NCBI GenBank assembly: GCA_039105265.1
Contig: JAPFFF010000007.1
Coordinates: 3,844,001-3,908,000, forward strand
Source of the DNA: Tritrichomonas musculus
Lineage: Eukaryota > Parabasalia > Tritrichomonadida > Tritrichomonadidae
Reading direction: 5' to 3'
DNA length: 64,000 nt
In this document: positions 42,182-51,587 of the stretch, one piece after another
Layout: each line of letters opens with the position of its first letter
Numbering within the stretch: position 1 is the stretch's first letter
Position numbers and translations under genes: made by a program
The notes under the pieces: generated by a model
The model's input: only the letters and a program-made list of their open reading frames with translations
Told to the model about the DNA's origin: nothing
Databases searched by the model: none

Positions 42182-44362
42182 TTACTTGATATACTTTTGT
42201 ATATTCGACACCTCGGCTTCTGCTTTTGGAGTCTTTATGGTAAGCGATCGATCTTCTGCGATTGAATCCAAGTTATGTATGATGTCATCAACCATATCTC
42301 GAACCTCCCGAATCTCAAACTGGTTAAGTTCACGAGGTGCACATTCGGGGTCATCCGCAATGCGATAGTATTTGGGTAGTACCTCAATGATATCCTCAGG
42401 GAGAATACGCTTTGTGCGCAGCATGGCCATATCCTGATCAATCCTATCTGCACGAGTTCCGATTTCTGGGAATATATTTGACATCGATTGGGATTCCGCC
42501 TCCTCCTCCTCTTCCTCCTCAAATTCTGGATTAACGGGTTGTCTATTGGGATCAGCATTATAATCAGGGGTGTCCTCGATTGGGACTTCGCTAGGGACTT
42601 CGCTTGGATCTCCTGGAGATTCCAATCCAGGAAAATCCGATAATGGTATCGATTGGGACTTCGCTAGGGACTTCGCTTGGGACTTCGCTTGGATCTCCTG
42701 GATTGGATCTCCTGGGGGTGTTATTGGGGGTTTCGGTTGGGATATCAAATATAGATTCGGATTTGTGAAGTAAGTCTCGACATATTTCGTAAGCCTTTTC
42801 TTCAACTTGTCAACCTGACTAGGATCATTAAAGTCGGTGCTTACCAAAGCTTGACTCATCTCACCAATCGCTTTTACTATCTCAGTCTCGTACGAATCTG
42901 GATAATAGATGATATGTCGAATATTATTGATGACTTCCTCTGATACATCGCATTTACTAGATAAATACTCAAGAAGCTTACGGTAATCAAGAAGCTTACT
43001 GTACGGGACTTTACTACTATCCTCCTCTTCCCCTGAGTCTTCACCGGAGTCTTCACCGGAGTCTTCCCCTGGAGGTTCCACGAGTGGATCTCCTTGGGGT
43101 TCCTCGATTGGGACTTCGCTAGGGACTTCGCTTGAATCTCCTTGGGGTTCCCCTGGAGATTCCACCTCAGGAAACTCCGATAATGGTATCGATAGGGACT
43201 TCGCTTGGATCTCCTGGATTGGATCTCCTGGGGGTTTCGGTTGGGGTGCTACGATAGGGACTTCGCTAGGGACTTCGCTTGTATCTCCTTTGGGTTCCGC
43301 TTTGGGCTTCGACTGGGACTTCGCGATAGGGACTTCGCTTGAATCTCCTTGGGGTTTCAAATATTTATTCGGATTTCTGAAGTAAATTGAAGCTTTCAGC
43401 TTAAGGAGGTTATTCAAACTTGCAACAGACCTAGGATCATTAAAGTCGGTGCGTACACAATCTTGCCTCATCCCATCGATAGCATTTACTATCTCATCGA
43501 CGTACAAGTCTGAATTATTGATGACATATATCATATTATCGATGGTTTCATCTGATACACCGCATTCACTAGATAAAAACTTAAGAAGCTCGCGGTATTT
43601 GTAGGGGACTTCACTATAAGCCTCCTCTTCACTTGGATCTCCTTGGGGTGCCACGATAGGAACTTCGCTAGGGACTTCGCTAGGGACTTCGCTTGGATCT
43701 TCTGGAGATTCCACGATTGGATCTCCTTGGGGTTCCGATCCAGGAAACTCCGATAATGGTAACGGTGGGTGTTTCAAATATAGATTCGGATTTCTGAAGT
43801 AAGTCTCGGACATATTGATAAGTCTTTGCCTCAAAGTTTGTTTCGTATTAGCGTCCTTCTTGAAGTATCCAAGCCAAGTAGATCCCATTTCATTGAGCAT
43901 CTGTTGTAACTCATCCTTATACAGATCTGGATTATTGATGACATGTATCATATTATCGACGATTTCTTTTGACACATGGCACGTAAAATATAAAAACCTA
44001 AGCGTACTAGCGAGTCTGGAGTCCTTGACTCTATGAGTATAATATATCTGGTTGCGGGGGTCTTCGATGGCGTTCAAATATTTATCCACTGTTTCGATGA
44101 AACGTTGGAGTATGTACATAAATTTTTTCTTAGTATCTTCAACTTGATCACCCCTAATGGGATCTGCTCCTCGACTGGGCCATTTAGTCCTAAATTCATT
44201 GAACCTGTAATATGCATATTCATCATACGCATCTCCACCATTGTTGGCGACATTTATCAAAGCATTGATGGTTTCATCTGTTGCTTTGCATTCAGTATAT
44301 AAAAACTTAAGGATATTACGGTCTCTGGCGCTCTTGACTTCATTATCAATACGGGTAAGCAT
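42182..44362 (-). CDS. Repeat protein with SEVPSEVP linkers (726 aa), B
   Basis: Four helical repeats of about 90 residues, each with a pattern such as LLKFLSSECGVSDETIDNMI followed by VINNSDLY, are separated by Pro/Glu/Ser linkers built from GDPSEVPSEVP-like units. The end (YYRIADDPECAPRELNQFEI) resembles the mid-region of the D protein at 60373-62919, so this ORF corresponds to the N-terminal part of that family. Start codon 18 bp from the divergent fibre ATG. Role unknown, perhaps a scaffold or matrix protein. Confidence 0.65.
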   Translation of the reverse strand: MLTRIDNEVKSARDRNILKFLYTECKATDETINALINVANNGGDAYDEYAYYRFNEFRTKWPSRGADPIRGDQVEDTKKKFMYILQRFIETVDKYLNAIEDPRNQIYYTHRVKDSRLASTLRFLYFTCHVSKEIVDNMIHVINNPDLYKDELQQMLNEMGSTWLGYFKKDANTKQTLRQRLINMSETYFRNPNLYLKHPPLPLSEFPGSEPQGDPIVESPEDPSEVPSEVPSEVPIVAPQGDPSEEEAYSEVPYKYRELLKFLSSECGVSDETIDNMIYVINNSDLYVDEIVNAIDGMRQDCVRTDFNDPRSVASLNNLLKLKASIYFRNPNKYLKPQGDSSEVPIAKSQSKPKAEPKGDTSEVPSEVPIVAPQPKPPGDPIQEIQAKSLSIPLSEFPEVESPGEPQGDSSEVPSEVPIEEPQGDPLVEPPGEDSGEDSGEDSGEEEDSSKVPYSKLLDYRKLLEYLSSKCDVSEEVINNIRHIIYYPDSYETEIVKAIGEMSQALVSTDFNDPSQVDKLKKRLTKYVETYFTNPNLYLISQPKPPITPPGDPIQEIQAKSQAKSLAKSQSIPLSDFPGLESPGDPSEVPSEVPIEDTPDYNADPNRQPVNPEFEEEEEEEAESQSMSNIFPEIGTRADRIDQDMAMLRTKRILPEDIIEVLPKYYRIADDPECAPRELNQFEIREVRDMVDDIIHNLDSIAEDRSLTIKTPKAEAEVSNIQKYIK

Positions 44363-44380
44363 ACCTTTATTTTATAGTAA

Positions 44381-47023
44381 ATGTTCAGTATAGAACAGAG
44401 TGGATTTTCAATAAAAGCGGCCACTATCGACGAGTTACTAATAGAATACATCAAAAAGTATGCATGCATGTGTCATGCCAATGGGTCCAATGGGTCCAAT
44501 GGCTCGAATATAACTGGTCCCAACCAGGAGCAGATCAAGGAACTCATTACGAGTACAGTTGGTGAGCAACTCGAAAAATATGCCTTAGCCAAGGACCTTG
44601 AGTCATACGCTTTGCAAACCCAGCTATTCGACTATGTGAAAACCGAGGATTTCAATACGGAGATGCTGAAGTACGCATCAAGTGAAGATGTGGATGGTGC
44701 CATTGGGGAATTACGTGATTACATAGCCAAAAACTGTGCGCTATCTACTGAAATACCTGAGGTCCCTGAGAACATCGTTACGAGTGATTCATTGAGTACT
44801 GCTTTGGAACCGTACGCGAAGCTTGCGAACTTAGGTGAGTACGCTAAGACCCAGGACTTACCAGATATGACCGAGTACGCGAAGCTTGCGAACTTAGGTG
44901 AGTACGTGAAGACCCAGGACCTCCCGGAGATACCCACAGTTCTCAAAAATAGTGAGTTGCAATTGAACATAAGAGACCAAGTATCAGACGAAATGTTTCA
45001 GAAATTGATGGCTGAAGATGTTAAACCATTATCAGCTCAAGCATCAATGTGTTTAACAAGTATGGCGGCTAATGAAGGTCTTCAAGCGGCTTTGGATTCT
45101 TGTTCCGAACAATATGTTCCAAAAGATGACCTCCCAGCGATTATTGATCAAGTGAAAGGCTATATCCCAGAGATTATCGAGGGGCAAACAACTATTCAAT
45201 TCACAATCGCCAATAATACAATTCTTGATTTGGATTACGACCCATATCATGTACTGATTGAGCAATATGGGTTGGATATTGTATCATCAGACAGTTACTA
45301 TACGGCCCATTATGTTCACGCAGACTATTCGTACAATGACGATGATGATAATCTACCCTCTCAGATACTGCGCATGGAAGGAAGTGATTCTAGTCTTTGG
45401 TATCTGTATAACTCCCATGAGTTAATCAATCCAGGAACTGGTGATACACCGGAAATACTGTCATGCTCAATAACCAAAACTGTTGAACCAACCGACAAAA
45501 ACGCTTATTCGGCTAGATATGTGTCGAACACTTATGCTCTCAAAGCGGATATCCCAGAACCAGTTGACTTGACACCATATTATACCAGTGGTCAGGCTGA
45601 TGAGAAGTTCGTCGATGAAGATGAGCTCGCATATGAATTAGATAAGTATGAGACCAAGGATGTGGCTGATGGGAAGTACGCGAAGCTTGCGAACTTAGGT
45701 GAGTATGCATTGAAAACGGATATCCCTGAGATCCCCACAGATTTGGTTAATGAATCTGCACTGAGTACCGCACTATATGGCACTGAATTGAATATTGAAT
45801 ATCCAGCAAAATTATCTGAGGGTGCATATATTACCCCTAAGCTACCCAATGCTGGAGTTCATTTGGTATTTGATGTTAATTGGGGTGATAATCAAGATGA
45901 TGATATAATGCATATTGATGTAGTATTTAAACCAAATGGTTCTACTAGCACTTTTGATAGCATGGACGGGTATGATAGCAATGGCAAACGCATTGATAGA
46001 ATAATATGGCGTCATGATGATGGAAAAATTGTATATGTATCGTATATTGCAGCACATAGAAATAATAATCCAATAGCATATAATTTCATTAGAGCACAAA
46101 TCGAATCACCATTTATCAAAGACTCGAATGTTGTTGATGAAAGTCCAGAACGATTCACAATTCAATGTGCGCAGAATGATAGTGGTTGTGTAATCCCAGA
46201 TGAATATATCAGAAGGGTATTAACAACCAAAAATATTATCGTGAAGTTCAAACGAAATGCCGAAGATGCATCATATGAAGAAGCCGAATATACGTATTCT
46301 GGTCGAAAGGGTGCAAATCTCATATACAAATCAACCGGGGATGATGCGACAGCTCTCAACCCCTCTGGGGGTGAATCAACCGGGGAAGAATCAATAGATA
46401 TTCGTGTAGGTACACGTGTCGTCTCATTGAGAGCCACGGATGATACACTAACCAATATATATGATGCGTCTATCACATTAATCAGCAACCAACCTGTGAG
46501 CGATGATATGATTACTTCGGTGAAATATGTTGATGGGAAATATGCATTGAAGTCATATGTTGATAAACTACACGCAATCGCCAGTACAACCATCACCCAC
46601 TACTCCCCAATCGAGTCATCGGTTAACACCATCACCGATTTCGTCATTGGAGCCCCAGTATATATGACCGGTAAGGTATATCATCGCGAGGACTCGAAAT
46701 GGGTCCCTAGCACTGAAGCTGACACCACTGATTGCATATGTAGTGTGAAGACCACTGGTACCTGGAAGGAGTATGTTGGTATATGCGTCAGAATCGATGA
46801 AGCCAATAGTTGTATCACATTCGCCACTCATGGGGATTACATGGTTAAGGTTGAGGACTCCTCATGCTATTCCATTGGGGATGAGGTATTCATCGATAAC
46901 GCTGATAATAAACTGAAGATACTCACTGGTGAGACCGCGATAACCTCAAAAATAAATCGTATGACAGTGGGTATCATAACTGGTATCATCAACGGATCCA
47001 CATTAGCTGTGTTTAAGGCCTAA
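44381..47023 (+). CDS. Fibre-like protein of B (880 aa)
   Basis: MFSIEQSGFSIKAATIDELL start as in A. Repeats: YAKLANLGEYAKTQDLP, three units at about 148, 169 and 432, and YALKTDIPE. Blocks nearly identical to A and D (SELQLNIRDQ to the MCLTSMAANEGLQ segment; LTPYYTSGQADEKFVDEDE) alternate with private ones. The C-terminal domain THYSPIESS...GTWKEYVGICVR is shared. A palindrome codes ALNPSGGES near residue 660. Likely trimeric receptor-binding fibre (inference). Confidence 0.74.
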   Translation: MFSIEQSGFSIKAATIDELLIEYIKKYACMCHANGSNGSNGSNITGPNQEQIKELITSTVGEQLEKYALAKDLESYALQTQLFDYVKTEDFNTEMLKYASSEDVDGAIGELRDYIAKNCALSTEIPEVPENIVTSDSLSTALEPYAKLANLGEYAKTQDLPDMTEYAKLANLGEYVKTQDLPEIPTVLKNSELQLNIRDQVSDEMFQKLMAEDVKPLSAQASMCLTSMAANEGLQAALDSCSEQYVPKDDLPAIIDQVKGYIPEIIEGQTTIQFTIANNTILDLDYDPYHVLIEQYGLDIVSSDSYYTAHYVHADYSYNDDDDNLPSQILRMEGSDSSLWYLYNSHELINPGTGDTPEILSCSITKTVEPTDKNAYSARYVSNTYALKADIPEPVDLTPYYTSGQADEKFVDEDELAYELDKYETKDVADGKYAKLANLGEYALKTDIPEIPTDLVNESALSTALYGTELNIEYPAKLSEGAYITPKLPNAGVHLVFDVNWGDNQDDDIMHIDVVFKPNGSTSTFDSMDGYDSNGKRIDRIIWRHDDGKIVYVSYIAAHRNNNPIAYNFIRAQIESPFIKDSNVVDESPERFTIQCAQNDSGCVIPDEYIRRVLTTKNIIVKFKRNAEDASYEEAEYTYSGRKGANLIYKSTGDDATALNPSGGESTGEESIDIRVGTRVVSLRATDDTLTNIYDASITLISNQPVSDDMITSVKYVDGKYALKSYVDKLHAIASTTITHYSPIESSVNTITDFVIGAPVYMTGKVYHREDSKWVPSTEADTTDCICSVKTTGTWKEYVGICVRIDEANSCITFATHGDYMVKVEDSSCYSIGDEVFIDNADNKLKILTGETAITSKINRMTVGIITGIINGSTLAVFKA
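46360..46370. repeat. CCCCTCTGGGG palindrome in fibre gene
   Basis: Same unit as at 39664-40089, with matching GATGATGCGACAGCTCTCA flank. Lies in frame within an insertion absent from the A fibre. Confidence 0.7.
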
Positions 47024-47165
47024 TTATCGGGACAGCAGTTTTGCTGTTCCAGGGAATTAGTGGTTATCTCCATGAAATGGGGTCAACGGGAATTCCCGCA
47101 GACCCAATATTTAGTGGTTATCTCCTTGAAATCTGGGTCGACGGGAAATCCCGCAGACCCCATAT
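47024..47165. terminator. Three hairpins between fibre and PolB of B
   Basis: Convergent gene ends are separated by CAGCAGTTTTGCTG-type hairpin (47030-47050) and two 26-bp GGGTC/GACCC palindromes (47080-47105, 47135-47160), inverted relatives of 37284-37309. Likely 3'-end signals or mobile hairpins. Confidence 0.5.
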
Positions 47166-50100
47166 TCAATTCGAATTGCATATAATATAGTCCTCTGATG
47201 TGAGTCCGTGGATGAATGGGGCACAGGATTGGTTCTCGAGGACAATCATTTTGGTGTGAGTCCCGGTGAGAGCATTCTTGTTTACCGTGATCTTGGACAT
47301 CGTCATCTCACTGATTTTGCTCTGGATTTTGTTGCGCATGACCAGCCCTGGAGGGGTTGAGAGCTGGCGAGTCATTTGCAGATTGATATTTTTGCCAACC
47401 TTCACACCACCATTGTCGATGATGTCCTTGTAATCATCACTTGTAATACGGTTTTTCTTGAGGGAGACCCCCTTGAGTTTGAGTGCCTTGGTCACAGCTC
47501 CACTATTGAATATGGTGTAGCACTTGGGGGCCAACGCTATCATATTCTCACCATATTTCTCAATGCAGAGACCCAGTATTTTCTTCTCATCAGCGATTGT
47601 GTTTATATTGGGATTCGGCATGAACTTATATATGTTCTCATCATAGAATACCCTATTCTTGATGATGTATTTGAACTCTTGATCGGACCCCTTGGTATCA
47701 TCACCAGCAACCGCAAAATACGCACTATCAGTGTCCCCCTCTATGAAATGGAATCGCTCCACATCAAGGCACTTGTACATGAAGTCGTATATGAATGTGA
47801 GATACCAGAATTTGGCATTATCTAGAGTCCAGAATGATTCCTGAAGGCATGTCGTGCATTTGAAGCTCTTTGGGTTCATCTGGAGTAGATAGTTGTCATC
47901 ACTCAATTTGGTGCCACTGACATAGTTGTCGTAGATGATATTCTGGAAGGTCTTATCGCGTGAGCATATCTTGATTTTGGAGAACTTCTCGGTGTTCATC
48001 CCATCGTACCCATATGAGCCATTCATGCTGATCTTATAAAATTTTTCATTCCCCCCAGCAACTCCCGATATGATATCCTGACGGCGTTTCATGAACTCGC
48101 TAACGAATGGGTTGAATCCGCGATGAGCCTCGTATTTGGTGAGACTCTTGATATCCTCGATGACAAGTCCATGGTCGAGGAGGAACCAGAGGTAGTAGTT
48201 CGAGAATGTCTGATAGGTACCCATTGTATCAACACTCATGGTCAGCTTCCGTTCAGTTTTGTCAACAGATGGGAGATTATTGTGAGTCATGTAGTTGTGC
48301 ATATATGGACCAATTGTGGCCTCATCATTGGTGATATCGAAATTGCGGAATACAGGTGGGAAATTGATGAAGTAGTTGATTTTGGATATTGGGCATTTCA
48401 ACATGACCTCCGCTTTGAACAGGAATTCGGGATGCTTTCGGTGATACTGGCTGTTGATGATATGCATGCATGAGTTGTAGGTGTTCATATTTTTGACCCC
48501 ATCCTTGTACACCTCGAATCGCTCCATCATGGAACCTGGCATATACATGACTCCCCCGTGATATGGATTGGCATCATGTTTGGATGAACTGAATGCAGAT
48601 GGGTATAAGCTGTTGAAATCGACTCCAACAATATGAGTCATCGTGTGTGGAGTATCATATGAGATTACCTTGTGATCAACGGCGTTGTATCTAAAACGGT
48701 TTATTTTGGTATGACCCTTGATGTTGACTCGATGCATGACATTGGATAGACCACCAGTGATGTTGTTCCGTAAGCTGTAATACTCCTGTTCATCGTTGAT
48801 GAGTGTTGGGAGATGCATCATCTTGCAGTACTTCTTCAGCTGAATTCGGAGTTTGGTTATATTGGGATCATCACGACTGCGAAGTCTGTTGCATTCCGCA
48901 CAAGCGAGTTTACAGTTACTGAGTTCATGACCGATATCATTATTGATTCTATCGAGAGTAGGTCTGTTGGTCCATGTGAAGTGCTCACCACAGAGATGGC
49001 ACTTGCCAGTATCTGGATTGTTGTACATCTCCATGAACTTATCGAATTGCTCCTCACAAACACATTTATCGAGGTTCCTGGGTTTGTCCTTATGAGCTAG
49101 ATTATATTTGACATCCTGGTTATAGTAGTTCTCGCATTTGAATCGCCACCAATCGAGGTTTGGTTTGAATTTGTTAATGGGATTCTGTATGGAGTATTCG
49201 GCATTTGGATCAAATTCCTTATATGCAAGTGCATACTTGATACAGGATGCATTCTTGCTTAGCGATAGGTTTGAGATGAGGTCCACATTGTACTGAGCAT
49301 TGAGTGCAATCAGGTTGTCAATGGGTTTGATCATCATCTCGACGTCATTATCATTGTATGCAAGTAGGTAGTCCCATCGGGTTTTATAGTTTTTGGCATC
49401 CTCGAGATATAGTTTGTAATCATCTGGTGTCAATGGGTTCTTCTGGTTGAGATAGCTGTAGAACGCCTCATACTCAAATGGCTCTGCTTTTGAGAGGACC
49501 TCATTGTAGTTCTCAGTGTTGATGGCTTCATATGGGAATACACCCTTCGAGCTATTCTCAACTCCCCCAAAGTCTACCCCGAATTGTCGTAATGTGCCTC
49601 CAGCGACGAATGATTGTGCATCGATGAATCGCAACTTGGTGTCGTATTTGGGTGACTTCAATATGAACTGCTTCAGTGAGGATGCGGTACCAATGATGCT
49701 ATTGGGCTCAACACTCCATAACGTAGTTCGCTCGCGCTCAGCAATGGAATTGCTCCCAGCTGAACTGTAGTTGAGATACTCCTTGAATAGGTTGCTATCG
49801 AATCTACTCGAGTTGAATCCAAATACGGTTATCACATTCAGGTTGCGATCAATGGTTTTGAGATTGTCAACTGGTTGATTGATGAAGGATTTCATGTATT
49901 GAACCTTATCGTGATACACCTGCTTGGATTGCTCAAACAACCACTCGATCCACTTGATGATGAACTCAGATGAATCCCTTAATGAGAAGTGCCTTGTGGT
50001 ACAACCCGATTGTGATTTGACACATGATGATACACTAAGGGGTATCAGTCGTGAGTTGATGGTTGTGGATGAACCAATAGATGTATTCACAGGCTGTTCA

Positions 50101-51104
50101 ACAGTTTCGAAATCGTAGGTGATGTAATATATGTTGGGTTTCCATTCGAGACCATAGGCTAAGCAATATTCGTACACCGGATTGCTGAGTATATGTGGAC
50201 AGTATGGTAGTGGTTCACGATTGGGTATGAATCGCTTTCGAAATACCCCATCACAGTTCTTAACATGGTTCTCGAAACACTTCATGTTGTAATGACCGTA
50301 ATGGGCATATGAACCACACTTTGGACAGATATGGATGTTGGTCAGCTTCTCAGCATTCCTGATGTACATTATGTGGATGATTCGATTTTGGGTGTACAGC
50401 AATGCGGATTTCCTAAATGAGTTATCACTATTGTATTTCCATTGGTCCTGAAGGTTATACACCTTGCGATCCTGCAAGTACTCATAGATGTCCACATTCA
50501 AGTGATGCTTCTCAGCAGATGCCTTCATGGATTCAATTGATGTACCTGGATAGTTGTTCAGGAGATCGATTGCATCTTGAGATGGCTTAGTAGAATACAC
50601 TATATTGTGATCCTCGCATAGGAGCTTCCTAGCTGCCTGTGTACGGTGCTTAGTTTTGCAACCAGATTCAGGGTCAACCAGATGGTCATCTAGACATGCA
50701 GCCAGAAATCGGTACCAACATAGATTGTCATCAGCGTTGTCCGTGATGATGAATTTGCTATTTTTGATCTCAGGAGGTAAATCCTTGATTGGACCACTAA
50801 CCTTGACCATTCGAGATACCGTGAATGAGACTGATCCTACCATAATCAACTTGGTTCCAGATGTTGAGGTCTCATATGAGTGCAGTACTGATTCAATATA
50901 GTACTTCACGATATCAAGCGATTGCTCATCACGAACTACAATTGGGATAGCCGATTTATAGTTGTTCCAATTGATTTCCCTAGCTGCATATTCACATGAA
51001 TACCCAAGCATATTCTCCTCACTGGGGGACTGAAATACCTGGCACATGCAATTTCCTTTAAAAGACCATAGATTCCTTTGATTTGGACTATGACATTTCA
51101 GCAA
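47166..51104 (-). CDS. Protein-primed family B DNA polymerase of B
   Basis: Motifs: YITYDFETVE near residue 330, FGFNSSRFDSN, YNDNDVEMM, the HNH-like CHLCGEH..LDRINND..CAECNRLR near 700-745, DFNSLYPSAFS near 828, KISMNGSYGYDG, and GDTDSAYFAV near 1125. Same family as 14201-18772 in A, with clear protein identity but GC-richer codons. The HNH-like domain at the same place shows that it is ancestral in this group. The frame abuts B's right TIR. Confidence 0.88.
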   Translation of the reverse strand: MLKCHSPNQRNLWSFKGNCMCQVFQSPSEENMLGYSCEYAAREINWNNYKSAIPIVVRDEQSLDIVKYYIESVLHSYETSTSGTKLIMVGSVSFTVSRMVKVSGPIKDLPPEIKNSKFIITDNADDNLCWYRFLAACLDDHLVDPESGCKTKHRTQAARKLLCEDHNIVYSTKPSQDAIDLLNNYPGTSIESMKASAEKHHLNVDIYEYLQDRKVYNLQDQWKYNSDNSFRKSALLYTQNRIIHIMYIRNAEKLTNIHICPKCGSYAHYGHYNMKCFENHVKNCDGVFRKRFIPNREPLPYCPHILSNPVYEYCLAYGLEWKPNIYYITYDFETVEQPVNTSIGSSTTINSRLIPLSVSSCVKSQSGCTTRHFSLRDSSEFIIKWIEWLFEQSKQVYHDKVQYMKSFINQPVDNLKTIDRNLNVITVFGFNSSRFDSNLFKEYLNYSSAGSNSIAERERTTLWSVEPNSIIGTASSLKQFILKSPKYDTKLRFIDAQSFVAGGTLRQFGVDFGGVENSSKGVFPYEAINTENYNEVLSKAEPFEYEAFYSYLNQKNPLTPDDYKLYLEDAKNYKTRWDYLLAYNDNDVEMMIKPIDNLIALNAQYNVDLISNLSLSKNASCIKYALAYKEFDPNAEYSIQNPINKFKPNLDWWRFKCENYYNQDVKYNLAHKDKPRNLDKCVCEEQFDKFMEMYNNPDTGKCHLCGEHFTWTNRPTLDRINNDIGHELSNCKLACAECNRLRSRDDPNITKLRIQLKKYCKMMHLPTLINDEQEYYSLRNNITGGLSNVMHRVNIKGHTKINRFRYNAVDHKVISYDTPHTMTHIVGVDFNSLYPSAFSSSKHDANPYHGGVMYMPGSMMERFEVYKDGVKNMNTYNSCMHIINSQYHRKHPEFLFKAEVMLKCPISKINYFINFPPVFRNFDITNDEATIGPYMHNYMTHNNLPSVDKTERKLTMSVDTMGTYQTFSNYYLWFLLDHGLVIEDIKSLTKYEAHRGFNPFVSEFMKRRQDIISGVAGGNEKFYKISMNGSYGYDGMNTEKFSKIKICSRDKTFQNIIYDNYVSGTKLSDDNYLLQMNPKSFKCTTCLQESFWTLDNAKFWYLTFIYDFMYKCLDVERFHFIEGDTDSAYFAVAGDDTKGSDQEFKYIIKNRVFYDENIYKFMPNPNINTIADEKKILGLCIEKYGENMIALAPKCYTIFNSGAVTKALKLKGVSLKKNRITSDDYKDIIDNGGVKVGKNINLQMTRQLSTPPGLVMRNKIQSKISEMTMSKITVNKNALTGTHTKMIVLENQSCAPFIHGLTSEDYIICNSN

Positions 51105-51219
51105 AAATTCAAGGTCTGGAGCTTAATTTTAAATGGTTATGTGAATATCAAAATTAGGTTAGATGTGGCTGTTATATTTGAAATTTATCTGGTCCCCATG
51201 CGGAACTACCATCACTACT
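51034..51219. repeat. Right TIR of element B
   Basis: Inverted copy of 26938-27123, 186 bp, ending CCATCACTACT. Confidence 0.93.
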
Positions 51220-51225
51220 AACCTC
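51220..51225. repeat. Target-site duplication AACCTC, right of B
   Basis: Second copy of AACCTC, directly after the right TIR. Confidence 0.92.
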
Positions 51226-51496
51226 TCAAATTAATAGGAACATCATCACGTTTTTCATAAGATTTTTCTAACCTCGGAATTCCGAGGGTCGATTTTTGAG
51301 ACTCAAATTCTTGTAATAACTCTTTTGTTGTCTGATTTTCAAACCAATGATAAGCTTGTTTGTTGGATTTACATGCAGTTATTATACTTTGCATTTGGTA
51401 CATTTCATCTTTGATTGAATGTATGATGCGTAAATGTGTATTATATTGAATAAATTCGTAGTCATCATTAATTCGTTCTACGTTTATCGAAGCCAT
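51226..51496 (-). pseudogene. KilA-N gene of E, part right of insertion B
   Basis: MASINVERINDDYEFIQYNT start, then LRIIHSIKDEMYQMQSIITA and WFENQTTKELL, the first half of the KilA-N domain. The rest lies at 26450-26931. Interrupted by B. Confidence 0.85.
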
Positions 51497-51551
51497 TTGT
51501 TCTGGAGATAAAAAATTATTTTAAAAATAGAATTGCAAAAAAATGTGGTCA

Positions 51552-51565
51552 CAGCAATTTTGCTG
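51552..51565. terminator. CAGCAATTTTGCTG hairpin after E capsid gene
   Basis: Perfect short palindrome between the KilA-N part and the capsid gene. Related hairpins lie at 47030-47050 in B and after the A capsid gene (TTTTGCTTTGCAAAA, 4111-4125). Confidence 0.45.
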
Positions 51566-51587
51566 CTACCGGTTTTCTCAAATCAAT

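Larger units (their letters stand above)
26938..51219. mobile_element. Polinton element B, composite, looks broken
   Basis: Seen: 186-bp inverted repeats that I find identical (26938-27123 and 51034-51219), flanked by AACCTC at 26932-26937 and 51220-51225. B lies in the KilA-N gene of E. It holds a full late-gene set but also a partial direct duplication of about 2.5 kb (28820-31356 and 31703-34225) and two internal terminus-like sequences, near 27184 and at 31357. It looks like a composite of two related copies mobilised as one unit, with a few breaks. The identical outer repeats imply a recent insertion. Its codon use is richer in G and C than that of A, E or D. Confidence 0.9.
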
